This document shows, in pieces, positions 1 through 12,280 of a stretch of DNA of 64,000 nucleotides. The DNA comes from Plantago ovata. Lineage: Eukaryota; Streptophyta; Magnoliopsida; Lamiales; Plantaginaceae. Each line of letters opens with the position of its first letter. The first letter of the stretch is position 1. The DNA lies in assembly GCA_028274465.1 (NCBI GenBank), contig CM051457.1, positions 108,933,982-108,997,981 on the forward strand, read 5' to 3'. A program made the position numbers and the translations under genes. The notes beneath the pieces are model-generated. The model was not told where the DNA came from. It worked only from the letters and a program-made list of their open reading frames with translations, and ran no database searches.

Positions 1-3000
1 CGAAAGGAGGTTTCTCCCATTTGCATGGTTTTTGTATCTTTATGCGTCCAAGATGTGAGTGAACATTACCTAGTTTACTAAAGGTTTCCTGAGTTACATT
101 TATCAAATCTTTCCTAAGTAAAAAGAATGACACATTCTTATTCCTAATGATTTTTGAGTTCCTAGCATTCCACATCATCCAAATTTCATTTATCAAAACC
201 ACTTGTTGTGAATCATTAGCTTCCATGTTAAAAATAATTTCATAAACTGAAGTTATCTTTTCTAGTTCACAAATAGCTCGAAAATCTTTGAAAACTGGGC
301 AAACAAAATGAAGTAATTTAAATGTTCAATGGAATCATGGCACATTGAGCACACTGGACTATCAATAATATTTTGTCTATGTAATCTTATTGCAGTTGGT
401 AACCTATCATGCAACACAAGCCACAGAAAAAATTTAATTCTTGGTAGAATCTTAAGTTTCCATAACCTATTCCAAGGCCATGTTGGGGCTTCATAACTTG
501 TAAGGGCTTTATAAGCACTTTTAACCGAGAAGTTCCCGGAGGATGTACCCAACCAAACCATCTTGTCCTCAACATTAGTTAGTGGGATTTCAATTGTTAA
601 AATTTCCTCTACTATATATATCAAGAGGTAATACTGTGAGCAATTTATCCAAATTCCATCTCCTAAACTTTATGTAATCACAAACTTTTTCATCACTTGT
701 ATGACCCAAAATAAATTCCTCTAGTTTCTTACCATGTACCCATTTATCTTTCCAGAAATCTATGGTTTTGCCATCTCCAAGGCACCAATAGGTGTTTTCT
801 AGAACTAGATCCTTGTGTTTTAAGAGGTTTCTCCGAAGCCAACTATGAGAAGGCTTTGCAGTAGCATTCAAAAGGGAGCTGTTACAATAGTATTTATTTT
901 TCAAAACTTGATTCCAAAGAGAGTTTTCTTTATTGAGGAGTTTCCAAAGGAGTTTCATTTGAAAAGCTTTATTAAGATTTTCTAGATCTCTAATACCTAA
1001 ACCACCTTGGTGTTTAGGAAGACATACAGTAGACCAACTTACTTTGGCCCTTGCATTTCCTTCTTTATTTGAATTCCAAAGAAATTTCTTATTTAAAGAG
1101 TTAATTCTATTAATACAAGTAATGGGAACCTTGGCCACTTGCATACAATAGGATGGTATTGTATTTGTCACAGAAGTAATCAAAGTCACTCTCCCTGCAT
1201 AAGATAAGTACTTAGCGTACCATTTATCTATTCTATTCGAAACTTTATCTATTATATGCTCAAATAAATCTAGTTTCTTTTTCTCAAAAAGGAAGGGGAT
1301 ACCTAAGTATTTATCTAGTCTTTTATTGGAAGAGACTCCCAATTTATGGAGAATTTGTTGTTTTCTATTCACAGTAGTGTTAGGTGAAAAAGGTATTCTG
1401 GACTTCATCCAACAAATATTTTGACCTGATGCCTTTGCATAATTCTGAAGACACATTTGAACACCTTTCACAGATGATTTTGATGATTTGCAAAAAATCA
1501 TACAATTATCAGCAAAACATAAAATAGGAATTTTAGGGCCTTTTTTACTAGATTTAAGAGCTTGGAACACTCCCTCTGACTCCTTTTTAATCATATAGTG
1601 GACAAAGAGCTCTTGAGTAAGAATGAAAAGATAAGGAGACAGTGGATCTCCTTGTCTTATTCCTCTAGAAGGACTACAAGTTTCTAAAAGAATTGAATTG
1701 ACTAAAACTTGATAATTTACTGTCTTTATACATTCAAAAATCCAATCAATAACTTTAGTTGGAAAGTTGTATTTTTGAAGAGCTAATTTAATAAAATCTC
1801 ACTCCAGTCTATCATAAGCTTTTTCTACATCTAGCTTCAAAGCCATGTGAAATTGCTTTGATGTTTTCTTTCTATTCATAGTGTGTAGCAGTTCATGAGC
1901 TAAAAGGATATTATCACTAATTTGCCTTCCTGAAACAAAGACATTTTGGTAAGGAGAGATTATATCATTTAAAAAAGGCCTAATTCTTCGTACCAATTTT
2001 TTTGAAATAATCTTGTAAATTACATTGCATAATCTAATAGGTCTGAAATGACCTTTTTCTTTAGGGTTAGGTCTCTTAGGTATGAGAACAATGGTGGTCT
2101 TATTGACTTCTCTATTCATATTACCTGTTTGAAAATTTTTTTAACCAACTTGCAAACTTCTCCACCAATAAGTTTCCAATTATGTTGATAAAAATAACCA
2201 TTTATACCATCAGGCCCAGGTGCCATATCCCCACCTATGGACTTGATAACATCCCAAATTTCTTCATTAGTTACCTCTCTTTGAAGGTTTAGGAAATGAT
2301 CATTGTCTATGTTAGGTAGCTCAATATCTAAAAACTCAGTTAGATCAACTCCATTTGAGTGGCTTTGGTCTTCAAAGAAAATTTTAAATTGTAGAGAAAT
2401 TTCTGCATTTTCTATTATCCAATTATTATTCCTATCTTTAATACCATGAATATAGTTCTTTCTCTTCTGAGTTGCAGCATAAACATGAAAATATTTAGTG
2501 TTAGCATCTCCTAGTTGAATAAAGATATTTTTAGCCCTATGAGACGCGTACCAATAAATACTTTTCTGTAGTCTTAATTTATTTATGTAGTTCCTTAGAT
2601 TATTCTCCATCTGGCCATAGATGTCAGGTTTAAGGTGGAGTTTCTTGGTTATTTCATTTAGCAGGTGTTTACTATTGTCAATTTCTATTTTAATATCTCT
2701 TAGAGTAGCTAAAGGCCAAGTTGGGGCATTTTCAGCAAAGACTTTGCAGAAGTTAACAAAATCTAAACCCTTATCTAGGACATTATCTTTCCAAAGGCAT
2801 TTAAGGTTTTCTCTAAAAATTTCATTTTGCTGCCAAGCTATTTCATATCTAAATCTCCTAGTTCCTCTGAATCTACCATCTCTAGATCTATTAACAGCAT
2901 AGTATGATCAGAAGTAGTTGAAGGAATATTTCTCACTATTGTTTCTGGAAATTTCTAATCCAACATTGATTAGCACAGGCTCTATCTAATCTTTCACAAA

Positions 3001-3200
3001 CAAAAGTTGGGCCAAATTGTCTGTTCGACCAATTATAAAGCGGACCGCATAAACCCAAGTCCTCTACATTACAAGCTAGCATGCAATCTCTAAATTTATT
3101 CATCCTAGTCCAACTCGGTTTTCTACCCCCTAATTTCTCATAAGGATGCAAGTAACTATTAAAATCACCGCATACAATCCATTCTGAATTAATATTGGAT
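1..3200 (-). pseudogene. LINE-A ORF2 remnant (endonuclease, RT, zf-RVT)
   Basis: Pieces, 5' to 3' on the minus strand: 3200-2936 endonuclease with the GDFN motif (near 3163) and ERLDRAC; about 2902-2616 endonuclease-RT linker; 2610-2116 ending in the RT entry motif APGPDG; 2119-1799 RT fingers with the SGRQISDNI stretch and KLDVEKAYD; 1800-1595 with GIRQGDPLSP in a broken frame; 1594-590 palm and thumb; 624-262 zf-RVT with CSMCHDSIEH; 260-1 the linker with WNARN. At least four frame changes separate these pieces. The catalytic FADD box reads FADN near 1504-1512, so one metal-binding Asp is lost. It cannot make an active enzyme. Function is inferred from family motifs only. Confidence 0.88.
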
Positions 3201-3215
3201 GATAAAGCTTTTAAG
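1..3215 (-). mobile_element. LINE-A: L1-type non-LTR retrotransposon, truncated
   Basis: Minus-strand L1-class LINE that runs off the left edge, so its 3' end and poly(A) are not visible. Reading from high to low coordinates, the order is endonuclease remnant, linker, reverse transcriptase, thumb and zf-RVT region, as in plant L1 ORF2. The 5' end stops near 3215 inside the endonuclease, so ORF1 is absent, which is usual for 5'-truncated insertions. The protein resembles that of LINE-C (25.8-32.9 kb) more than that of LINE-B, for example in the GRKPSW and ERLDRAC stretches of the endonuclease. No target duplication can be checked because the 3' end lies outside the window. Confidence 0.9.
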
Positions 3216-3997
3216 CTAGTTAGCTAAAAGAGTTTGGTTACATGCAAATCGTATATTTTGCATGCTCTCCTTGGATTAAAGGAATTTTTTGGATTGGCTA
3301 TATTCTCGCGAAGTACTATTTGGGTTCAATGAATTCGATTTGATGTGAATGGTTTATATACCCCTCCCTTCCATATCGATCAAATCCTTCAATTCGTATC
3401 CTGCTGGTTTTGTAAAATAGCATACTGCATTCCTATTATATATGGATCTGTTGATAAGGCGTTCGATCATGTTTCACGAAACATATCATCAATGAAGTAT
3501 GCAACAATGCTTGTGACATTAGAACATCAAAGAGTAAGCTAACGGATATGTTTTGAACTTTTTTTCACATTTGAATATGTGAATGGGAAATGAATTAAGG
3601 GCAAACCATGTTATAAATTCCTTTGATGTTACATTGTCCACTTTCATTTTTGTCAACATTAGTAGTATTTCATTATTCTTCAGCTCTAGTAAATTTTGTG
3701 TTGCTACATATATATAGATTGTTTATGGGCTTTTATTTCAACATACCGACACTTGTGAAAATAGGCAAAGGGCATTCATTGTACGAATGTTCCAGGAAGG
3801 GGTGATAATTCACGGTGTCATAACTTTTGACCTCCCCACACTTTGTTACGATAGTTTTTGGTTAGCTAATTTTGTTACTGCGTGGTAAAATCAAAAATAC
3901 AAAAACAAAGTTCTAATTTTTCTATTTTGGTGTGTTGTACAAAAAACTCTTGCCGGTGGGGAATGGGGTGATAGAGGTTATTTACATCATTTGCTAC
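3216..3997. other. Intergenic stretch, nothing recognised
   Basis: About 780 bases between LINE-A and LINE-B. Two short plus-strand open stretches (3345-3542 and 3623-3805) have no recognisable domain and look like chance. This is probably the older DNA into which both LINEs inserted. Confidence 0.5.
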
Positions 3998-4009
3998 TAT
4001 AGTACTATT

Positions 4010-5167
4010 TTTTTTTTGAAACGGCAAAACTTTTATTAAAACAGCGAGCATAAGAAATGCTCAGAAACAAAACTACAACAGAAATACACGGAGACACACC
4101 TCCGGAACACCAACCAATTCGAAATTGAAACAATCCACAACCAATAACCTCAACCACTGACAATCTATCACCAGCTAACCCAATCCAAAACATAACATCT
4201 CAACCCCTACTCAAACCAAAAAATTAGCCACTAAGGACTCACAAAGCTTTAATCAACCGCTCAACATAAGCCACAATCTCATCACAATAATGCCAAAATC
4301 ATGTGCCATATGTCACAATCACCACACCACATCGCATGTACCTGTGAACAATTCAAATACCAAAACAGCCAGCACTGCTAAACTTAACCCACTTTTTAAA
4401 ATGAAAACCATACTAACTTGGGTCCTACACCCGTACAGACACACCGTGACCGAGAGCAACCAACCCCTTAGAATGAAAAGGCAGAGGACAAGGTAATTAG
4501 CCCCATCGTACCAAATCACCGAGATTGGAAATTAACCAAAAGGACTCTCAATCCCTTAGAATGTGCCGTATGAAGCAAGGATTTAAACCACAAGCCACGT
4601 TTTCATACTAAAAAATAAGAAGCTCAGCAAAAGATCCACAACATCCACCTTCACTAATATTCCTCAAAGCCACTACAAAGAAAACTCCCAACCAAGCCAA
4701 GATCATATAGAAACTATTCGAAGAAAAACTCCACAACCACAACCAACCGAAATACAAAAACAAGAATTCCAAGATAAGCTACCCAACTTGAGATGCTACC
4801 CATACAAACAACACACAAGCACCCCAACAATCAGGCACATCACAACAAGGACGTGTTATCCGACCATTAAGGAGTACCTACATATTGTAATTTAAAGTAC
4901 GGACACCTCAAGAGGACTTATAAAAACCACAATAATACCAACCTCAAAACCTCATAAAATAAGGATAAACATACCCGCTAAGATCAGCATACGAAGCCCG
5001 AGGATATAAAAACTACCCCCTGAACAGTAACCGAAATCTGCTCAACTAAATCCGCAGCAACCACTGACCATCACCACAACCGGCAAGTTCACCCAAGAAT
5101 ACCGCAATCTGAAAAATTCCCTACATTCAAAAAACATACCTTTCACCCTACCAATTAGTAGCGACAT
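4010..5167 (-). other. LINE-B 3' UTR
   Basis: Non-coding tail of LINE-B between the ORF2 stop at 5168 and the A tail at 4010. Near its end it carries AGCATAAGAAATGCTC (4047-4062), a self-complementary stretch also present, slightly changed, in the old LINE 3' end at 25.74 kb. An internal block around 4835-4875 (rich in CAAGGACGTGTTATCCG) matches 34.04-34.07 kb, showing the two tails belong to one family. Short open stretches here have no domain. Confidence 0.75.
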
Positions 5168-8100
5168 TCAATTATACCCTTTCAAACAAGACAAAGGTGC
5201 AAGAACCCAAGAATGGAAATGATAATGATTTAACAAGATACCTTTTCCTTTGAACCAAACCCAAAGTATGATCATGATTTTCTCAAAAATTTGAAATTCA
5301 CTTAGGACCTCCCCTTGGAACAACAAAATGTTACGCGCATTCCAAATATTCCACAATGTAGCACACCAAAAAGCATGCCAATACTTTTTCAAACAATGAA
5401 CTTTATAAGAAGAGTGGTTTTCAAGAGATACCTCTATATTGACCCCAACATTACCAACAACACCCACCCAATTATACATTAAATTCCAAACTTTTTGGGC
5501 AAACAAACACTCACAAAAGACGTGTATTGCATTTTCTAGTCCCACCCCATCACATCTTTTACAAACTCTATCATCCACACTCATAAACACCTCTCTCGAA
5601 TGAAGATTATCTTTAGTAGGAATTTTGTTTTGAAGAACTTTCCATACAAAAGCATTCACCTTTTCGGGTACACAATTATTCCACACAACTTTCGACCATT
5701 TCTTCATGCAATTCTCCTCACCTTTAACATTTAAAATTCGATAAGCATCTCTAGTAGTGTAAACATTCGAATCAACACCCAACCACACATAACAATCATC
5801 AACTCCTTTTCTTAGACTAAAATCATGCAAATTAGATTCAATACAAGCAACCCAAGCCTTCTCCCTATCCCTAAGCTCTCGACACCACGCCCATCTAAAA
5901 ACAACAACACCTTCACAAACCACCAAACGATCATGAATTGAACAATTTTTATCCCTCTCTAGTCTAAACAATCTAGGAAACAACTCACTTAAGCAATCAC
6001 CAAAGTCCCCCCACTTCTCACCCCAAAAACTTGTTTTCTTACCATCACCAATAGACCTCACACAATTTTCAGCAAACCAATTCTTTTTAAGAGCACCTAC
6101 AATAATATCATTCCACCATTCGGACCAATAAGATTTTCTTTTCCCACCCTCTCTAATCAAATCTACACACTCCCTCAACTTCCCGTACTTTGAATCAAGA
6201 ACTTGCACCCAAAGATCATTACAACCGTTTAAAAGTTTCCACACCCACTTCCAAAGAAGAGCCAAGTTAAAATTTTCAATATTTTTCAACCCCAAACCCC
6301 CATCCTCTTTAGCTTCACAAACCCTCTCCCACTTCACCCAAGCAATTTTCATTTTATCTTTAGCCAAACCTCCCCCCCCCCCAACACAAAGTTCTGCTGT
6401 AGCCCCACAATCTCTTTAGCTACTTTCTTAGGAATTTTAAAAAAAGATAGATAGTAAATAGGAAGAGCATCAAGAACCGACTTAGCTAACACCAAACGAC
6501 CCCCAAAGGATAGAAATTTGTTCTCCCACACCCCCAACCGCTTCTCCACTCTCTCTTTTACCTTCACCCAAGACTTACCACTTCTAGCACGACAACCCAC
6601 CGGCAACCCCAAGTAATTAAAAGGTAATTTTTCCACCTCACAATTAAGGTAATTTGCACCAATCAACATCTCACTATCCGCCACCCCAAACCCAAATAAG
6701 TTACTTTTTCCAAAATTTATCTTAAGTCCGGATAAAAGCTCAAAAGTTCTTAGAACACTTTTTAAAGTAGAGAAGTTTTCATCACACCATTCCCCAAAAA
6801 ATATTGTATCATCCGCAAATTGTAAATGTGACACCGGAATTTTATTTTTACCCACCAAAACCGGTTTATACAATCCCACATTACATGCCCTTTTGATCAT
6901 TCTACATAAGCCCTCCGCTACAACTAAATAGAGGAAAGGAGATAGGGGATCCCCTTGATGCAATCAACGCCCCACAACAAACTCCTTAGTAGGGCTCCCA
7001 TTCACAAGAACGGACGCACTTACACTAGACACACATTCTTTAATCCACTTAATCCACAATTCACCAAATCCCAACACTTTCAACATATCAAACAGAAAGT
7101 CCCACCTAACAGAATCATAAGCCTTTTCAAAATCAATTTTAAACACAAACACCTTTTTTTTCTTTCTAAGAACCTCATCAACAATTTCATTAGCCACCAC
7201 CACTCCATCAAGAATATTTCTTTCACCAATAAAAGCAGATTGATTTTCCGAAATAATTTTTTCCAACACAACACCAAAACGACTAGCAAGCAATTTAAAT
7301 AAAATCTTGTACACACTACTAACCAAAGAGATAGGTCTATAATCATGCAACACATTCGGATTAGCTCTCTTAGGAATTAAAGTGATAAAAGTGCTATTCA
7401 TACCTTTGCAAAGTTTGCCATTCTTATGGAACTCGGCGAGGAATCTAAGTACATCCTTCTTCACAATACCCCAACAAGAGCGAAAAAATTGCCCTCCAAA
7501 GCCATCGGGACCCGGACTCTTATTAACTCCACACATAGTCACCGCTTTCCAAACTTCCTCTTCCTCAAACATCCTCTCCAAGCTTACTTTCTCCACAACA
7601 TCCACCATCTTCCCCTCAAGATTAACAAGTCTTACACCACCCCATTTCCCCTCCTTAAAATGGTTCTCAAAGAAGTTGTTAACACCCGACTTGACCCTCT
7701 CCACATCGTCCACCCATTTCCATCCAACCTCAACCCCCTTATCGCATTCAACCTCGATCTTTTCTCAATAGCTCTATGGAAAAAAACTTGTATTAGCATC
7801 ACCCTCCTTGGCCCATTTCAACTTTGCTTGTTGCATTCTCAACCTCTCCTTTTTACATAGTAATTCTTCCAAAGTCTTCATCAACTCATGTCTCCTTGCC
7901 AAAAGCATAACTTCACATTCCAAAACCTCATCAACCACGGTTTCAATCTGCCCTACACCCAACTCCGAGGAACCCCGCTGCTCCTTCCCGAAACTCTCCA
8001 ACTCCAAATCACAAACTTCAATTTCCTTCGACAACTCCTCCACTTTATGATCAAAATCACCTCCCATCAAATTATTCCAAGATTTGAGACGTACCTTGAG

Positions 8101-8946
8101 TCTTTTAAGTTTCTCTTTGAGGACGAAACTCCCCCACCCAACGATACCCTCCTTATTCCAAACCTCTTCCACAATACTCATAAACTCATTTTCTTTCACC
8201 CAAGAATTAATGAGCCGAAAAGGCTTTGGCCCCCAATCCACCCCATCCTCCTTCACCAAAATAGCTACATGATCCGACACTCTTCTCTTTAGCCCAAGTT
8301 GAACTAATTTCGGCCACTTCTTCAACCAACTCTCGGAAAAAAGGAACCTATCAAGCCGACTACAACTACTTTCATTATCTCTATACCAAGTAAATTTTCG
8401 CCGAAATAGAGGAAGATCGAAGAGTTCATTATTCTCAATAAAGCTATTAAATGCCTCCATCCTTCTTCGCCCTTTCCCAACCCCTTTGCCTCTTCTTTCC
8501 TCTTCACACCTTATTGCATTGAAATCACCACAAACACACCACAATCTCTCCTTATCGGCCTCCAACACCTTCCCCACCTCTTGCCACAAATCAACTTGTT
8601 TTTTATCCTCACAAGATGCGTAAATATTAATGATTCCCACTTCACAATTCAACCAAATCCCTTTGACACCTAAAGCCCCTTCATCACCCCAAAAAGCCTC
8701 TTTTTTAAAGACATCATTATTCCAAAAGCTTAACACTCCCCCAGAAGCCCCATTCGAACCAAGAAAAACCCAATCAAAATTCGATCCACCCCAAAGATAC
8801 TCCACTAAACTTCTACTACAATGGTCCAACTTCGTTTCTTGAATACATACAAAATCCACTTTTTCTCTAGCAACCAAATCCCTCACTTCTTTCTTCTTCA
8901 ACCTTCCCCCCAACCCCCGAATATTAAAGCTAAGAATCTTCATCAT
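5168..8946 (-). pseudogene. LINE-B ORF2: endonuclease, reverse transcriptase, zf-RVT
   Basis: Starts at ATG 8946 (MMKILSFNIRGLGG), a typical APE-type endonuclease start, followed by IQETKL, CGDFNAIR, SRLDRFLF and SDHVAIL. The RT entry motif SPGPDGFGG, then IDFEKAYDSVRWDF, LHQGDPLSP and FADDTIFF with both Asp residues carry the catalytic core. The C-terminus has a zf-RVT domain with CKRCDGVGLENAIHVF; there is no RNase H. Three breaks are visible: a frameshift near 7775 after GDANTSFF, an in-frame stop TGA at 6964-6966 just before LHQGDP, and a slip in the C run near 6368-6377. Otherwise it is complete. The product would nick target DNA and copy element RNA in the nucleus. Confidence 0.92.
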
Positions 8947-10915
8947 CCACTTCCATTCACCCCCTTACCTACCAATGCTTCTTCGTTCCTTAACCTATCT
9001 CTTTCCTCCCCTTCACAAAAAGCTTCAAGAGCTTTGGCCTTATCCTCCTCCCTTAAAATACCCAATTCCAAACTTTTATTCACCAAGTCCTTCGCCTCCT
9101 CCAAAGAACTCTTTCGAATTCTAGTATTGCACGCTTCAATTTGGCTTGTAGTAGGTGCATTATCCTTACATCCAACAACCACCTTAACCTTCTTAGTTTT
9201 TCTCCCCCTTTTTTTTTGTTATCTTTCCCCTAATCACTCCCAACCTATTTTCATCTTCCTTATCACTTTCAAAATCCTTTGCAAAGTCATTCCACTCCTC
9301 CACCCGCTTCTTTTGGTTTCTTCTACACAACTCCTCTTTGTCGATGTTCTTCAACAAATTACCATCCCTACCCCCAACGGGATTACGATTAGTAGTATCC
9401 AAAATTACTTGCATAAGCCCAAACGGATCTGAACCAAGATTTTCATTCCCCACAAGTCCCTCACATTCTGCGATTTTGCTAACTTCACCAACACTAACCT
9501 CCTCGCCACCCTTCTCACCTCCAATCGAAGGCCGAACAACACCACCCAACCCATCGACCCCCGAAACTACAACACTCTGCTCAGCTCTTGATTGCCGCAC
9601 ATTGACAGCAACCGCACCAACCTGGATAACATTCTCCCCTACTTCCAACCCCCTCCGAACGCTCGCAACCGCATCAGAGCTACTAACATCGTGCCCGGCC
9701 TCTAAATTCCCCCTATTCAAAGGAGTTTCCGGAACCCTTGAGACATCGACCTCCGAATCACAATCTCCCCTATCTTCCCACTCTGTTTCATACCAACTCC
9801 CGTCCTCCTCATCATCTCTAACCGAATCTCCACTAGAGTCCTCTACTAAATTGACACTTTTCTTAGCTTTACTCCCACACCCCGACAGAACCCCATTCGC
9901 CTTAAAACCTTGAATACTTCTATTACATTCATAGCAACATTCCAGCTCCCCCACATGTACCACAAACATCTCCCCCTCGACACAAAGATTCACCTTCCCT
10001 CTTAGAAACTCAAAAGACGCTGTATCAATTAGAATTCGACCTCTTCTTAGATCAGTTTTTTTCTCCGTTTCTTTATGAACTTTTATGGTTTTCCCGAACC
10101 TCGCACCTATGTTCTCAAAGTTAGAAATATTCCAACCATGCAAGGGTACCCCATAGCAACTCAACCAAACTCTCCTTCTTACATTTATATCACGTTTCTC
10201 CCACGGCCGAAGTGATAGAAACCAATCATTCGTCCAATTACTTTCTTCCGCCAACAATTTTGATCGTATTTCCGCCTCCTCATGTTCAAACACCCACACA
10301 TACTCCTTCAACCTTCTAAGGATAAATCCAGTATAGCCATTACTGACAAGCAAATTCTCAATTTGCTCACTGTCTAACTCCACAGCCATCTCGCCCACTA
10401 AACACTTTTCCGCCCATACTCTTGTTTCAAGTCGAACTCCCTTACTAATCCTTTCACCACCCTCATTAGACTCAAGCACTCCCTGCCTCTGAATATCATT
10501 ATCAGTTGCCACCAACTGATTTTTTTCCCTCCACAACTGTCTTGTTTCTTTCCTACGGCCAGCGATTCCTTTATTAAAACCCCAACCACCCCCGGGGGAC
10601 CTCCGCCATACTGCCGAACCAAACCTCCCGCACCCACAGCACCCTCTGCCACCGGTGGAACCTGCTCTCTCGCCCCCCACACCTCTAGACGCTGCAGAAA
10701 CCCTCACCGACCTGTAGTTATTAATCACTCGATTTTTCCTCTGAAACTCAAAATCCTGAACTCTATGCGCCAGTAACTTGAAAATTCCTATCCAGATTGT
10801 TTTTAACTTTTCGATCAACACCTCATCCCTACTAGACTTCCAGAACCTTACAAACGCGAATGGCTTCCCGTTGCTGTTCAATCTGTTTGGCTTCACTACA
10901 GTCTCGACTTTACCG
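8943..10915 (-). pseudogene. LINE-B ORF1: RRM remnant plus DUF4283-like RNA-binding protein
   Basis: The long open frame 11025-9193 begins in flanking DNA; the element's own part starts near 10915 (GKVETV), just before an RNP1-like block PFAFVRF of an RRM domain. A DUF4283-like region follows (roughly 10400-9900, with NDWFLSLRPW and RRVWLSCYGVPLHGW), then a CYEC knuckle-like spot and an acidic, Ser/Gly-rich tail. The frame ends at 9193 in an A/G-rich run. A second frame, 9182-8943 (79 codons, Glu/Lys-rich), looks like the true C-terminus, so one homopolymer slip separates them. In plant L1s this protein coats the element RNA. The last codons overlap the ORF2 start as ATGA at 8943-8946. Confidence 0.85.
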
Positions 10916-11002
10916 TATAGTACTATTAGACTGTCTAGACTAGAAGAGCATTTGTACCATTTCCGTATTATACTACCAGTACGATAGTACACGGGCCTGG
11001 GC

Positions 11003-11072
11003 CTTGGGACTTTGGGGTACTTCATATGGGCCGAGGTCTTGGGAATTTGGGGTACTTCATATGAGCCGAATT
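11003..11072. repeat. 35-bp tandem duplication
   Basis: Two adjacent 35-bp units, 11003-11037 and 11038-11072, each with TTTGGGGTACTTCATATG, differ at only a few bases. They lie in the DNA flanking the 5' end of LINE-B. Confidence 0.85.
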
Positions 11073-11510
11073 TTTAGTGTTGTGCGGAAGAACCCGAAAT
11101 TGAAAGCAATTTAAAACCGCCACAACATTTATACGGCACAAAATTTATATGGTTCGGCAGTTGACTACATCCACGGGGGTTTCCGTTTAATGACTTTGGA
11201 GAATTATTATAAACACTCAAATATTTCTCAGACAGATGTTCACCTCACATATAATAGAAACCGAAACAGATATAGATAGAGAAATGTTGGAAGGAGGTGT
11301 GTTGAGGGATGATTCTAAAGAACAAAACCCCTTCGTATATATAAGAGTTTCTCTCAAACTCTTACACCTGCCCCAACCATATATTGAAGTTTCAACCAGC
11401 TAACTTTTCCCAACCGTATATTGAAGTTTCAACAAGCTAACTTTCTCCTTCAAGTACCGCATCTATATATTATGATGAGATCTTTCTCGAATTATACCGA
11501 TCCGTGCGGT
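11073..11510. other. Repeat-like non-coding DNA left of CACTA-1
   Basis: No gene is seen. The stretch holds a phrase common in plant repeats (ATGGTTCGGCAG followed by CATCCACGGGGG near 11149-11180) and a direct duplication of about 36 bp (11372-11408 and 11409-11444, both with TATATTGAAGTTTCAAC). CACTA-1 splits this sequence from its continuation at 12835. The origin is not resolved; it could be an old LTR or other repeat. Confidence 0.45.
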
Positions 11511-11685
11511 ACACACTACAAGAAAAATTCAGTTTAGTGACGCTCCCATGCGTCACTAAACTGTAAACGCCTTAGCGACGCATGGGGTCAAGCGTCGCTA
11601 ATTTAGCGACGATTACCCATTTTTGGGTCGCTAATTTAGCGACGCATAGACCCATGCGTCGCTAAATCTGGAAAATTTTATTAAA

Positions 11686-11795
11686 AATAAATTCTTCTCT
11701 CTAGTCCACCTTGTGTTTCCTGGGTTTCGAACCTAGGACATCCTTACCCAACACCTTACTAACCCAACACCCTTACCGCTCGGCTACCAATACTT
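11686..11795 (-). repeat. tRNA-like (SINE-head-like) sequence inside CACTA-1
   Basis: On the minus strand TAGCCGAGCGG (11776-11786) fits the pol III A box of Ser/Leu-type tRNAs, and GGTTCGAAACC (11723-11733) fits the B box exactly. The spacing of about 42 bases suits a tRNA with a long variable arm. It does not fold into a complete tRNA by eye, so a SINE head or tRNA relic carried by the transposon is more likely than a working tRNA gene. Confidence 0.45.
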
Positions 11796-12084
11796 GTGAT
11801 AATTCTTGTATAAGTTCTAGATAATATATAGTTGTTGCTCTTCATAGTCACTTCCATATGTTTATATTTATAAACTGTTTATATCTTCATACGGTTTGAG
11901 ATATCTCAATTACTAAGTGGACTATCTAAGGAATAGGTCACTAAATTTTAATTTTTTTTATTTCTTAACGGTTGAGTTACTTAGACACTAATAGTTTATT
12001 TTTGAACGGTTGGGGTTACTTAGTTACGGACTTCAATTTTGGTGTTATTTTATATTCTTTGTGCACTCCTTATTTCTTAAGTGT

Positions 12085-12280
12085 TTTTTTTCTAATAGTT
12101 TTGTAGAATAGTGTCACGTTTTGATGTTTTTCATGTTTCAAGCACTTAGGTACGAAACTGTGATTTTGAGCTTAAAACGCTGCAAAGTGATCTTGTTGAA
12201 GTTTCTCGATCTCCATGGATATGTTCGTGAGTGACTGTAGTTCGATTTAAGCCAAGAAGTTCATTTGGGAAAAACTTAGA
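12085..12280 (+). mobile_element. LTR-like patch carried inside CACTA-1 (gypsy-type fossil fragment)
   Basis: This stretch aligns by eye with about 15363-15545: both have GTAGAATAGTGTCACGTTTT, then a CACTTAGG block, then TTCGTGAGTG. The second copy sits in a larger sequence that looks like a gypsy-type LTR. It is a non-coding fossil, probably captured by or inserted into the transposon. Confidence 0.55.

Larger units (their letters stand above)
4010..10915 (-). mobile_element. LINE-B: nearly full-length L1-type LINE with target duplication
   Basis: A minus-strand LINE of about 6.9 kb. The 3' end is a T run on the plus strand at 4008-4017, the A tail in element orientation. The 12-mer TATAGTACTATT occurs at 3998-4009 and again at 10916-10927, directly bordering both ends, so I read it as the target-site duplication. 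The 5' border falls inside the RRM-like domain of ORF1, so the insertion is slightly 5' truncated. The layout is ORF1 (10915-8943), ORF2 (8946-5168) and a 3' UTR of about 1.1 kb (5167-4010). Few breaks and a perfect duplication suggest a young insertion. A related old 3' UTR lies at 25.7-34.4 kb. Confidence 0.93.

Noticed and set aside
3345-3805. Two plus-strand open stretches of 60-65 codons
   Set aside because: No domain, no splice logic and no start context; expected by chance in this composition.
6955-9913. Several plus-strand open stretches of 70-200 codons (for example 8821-9432 and 9338-9913)
   Set aside because: They are antisense to LINE-B ORF1 and ORF2, whose domain matches are clear on the minus strand.
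11686-11795. A functional tRNA gene
   Set aside because: A and B boxes are present, but no full cloverleaf or anticodon arm could be traced.
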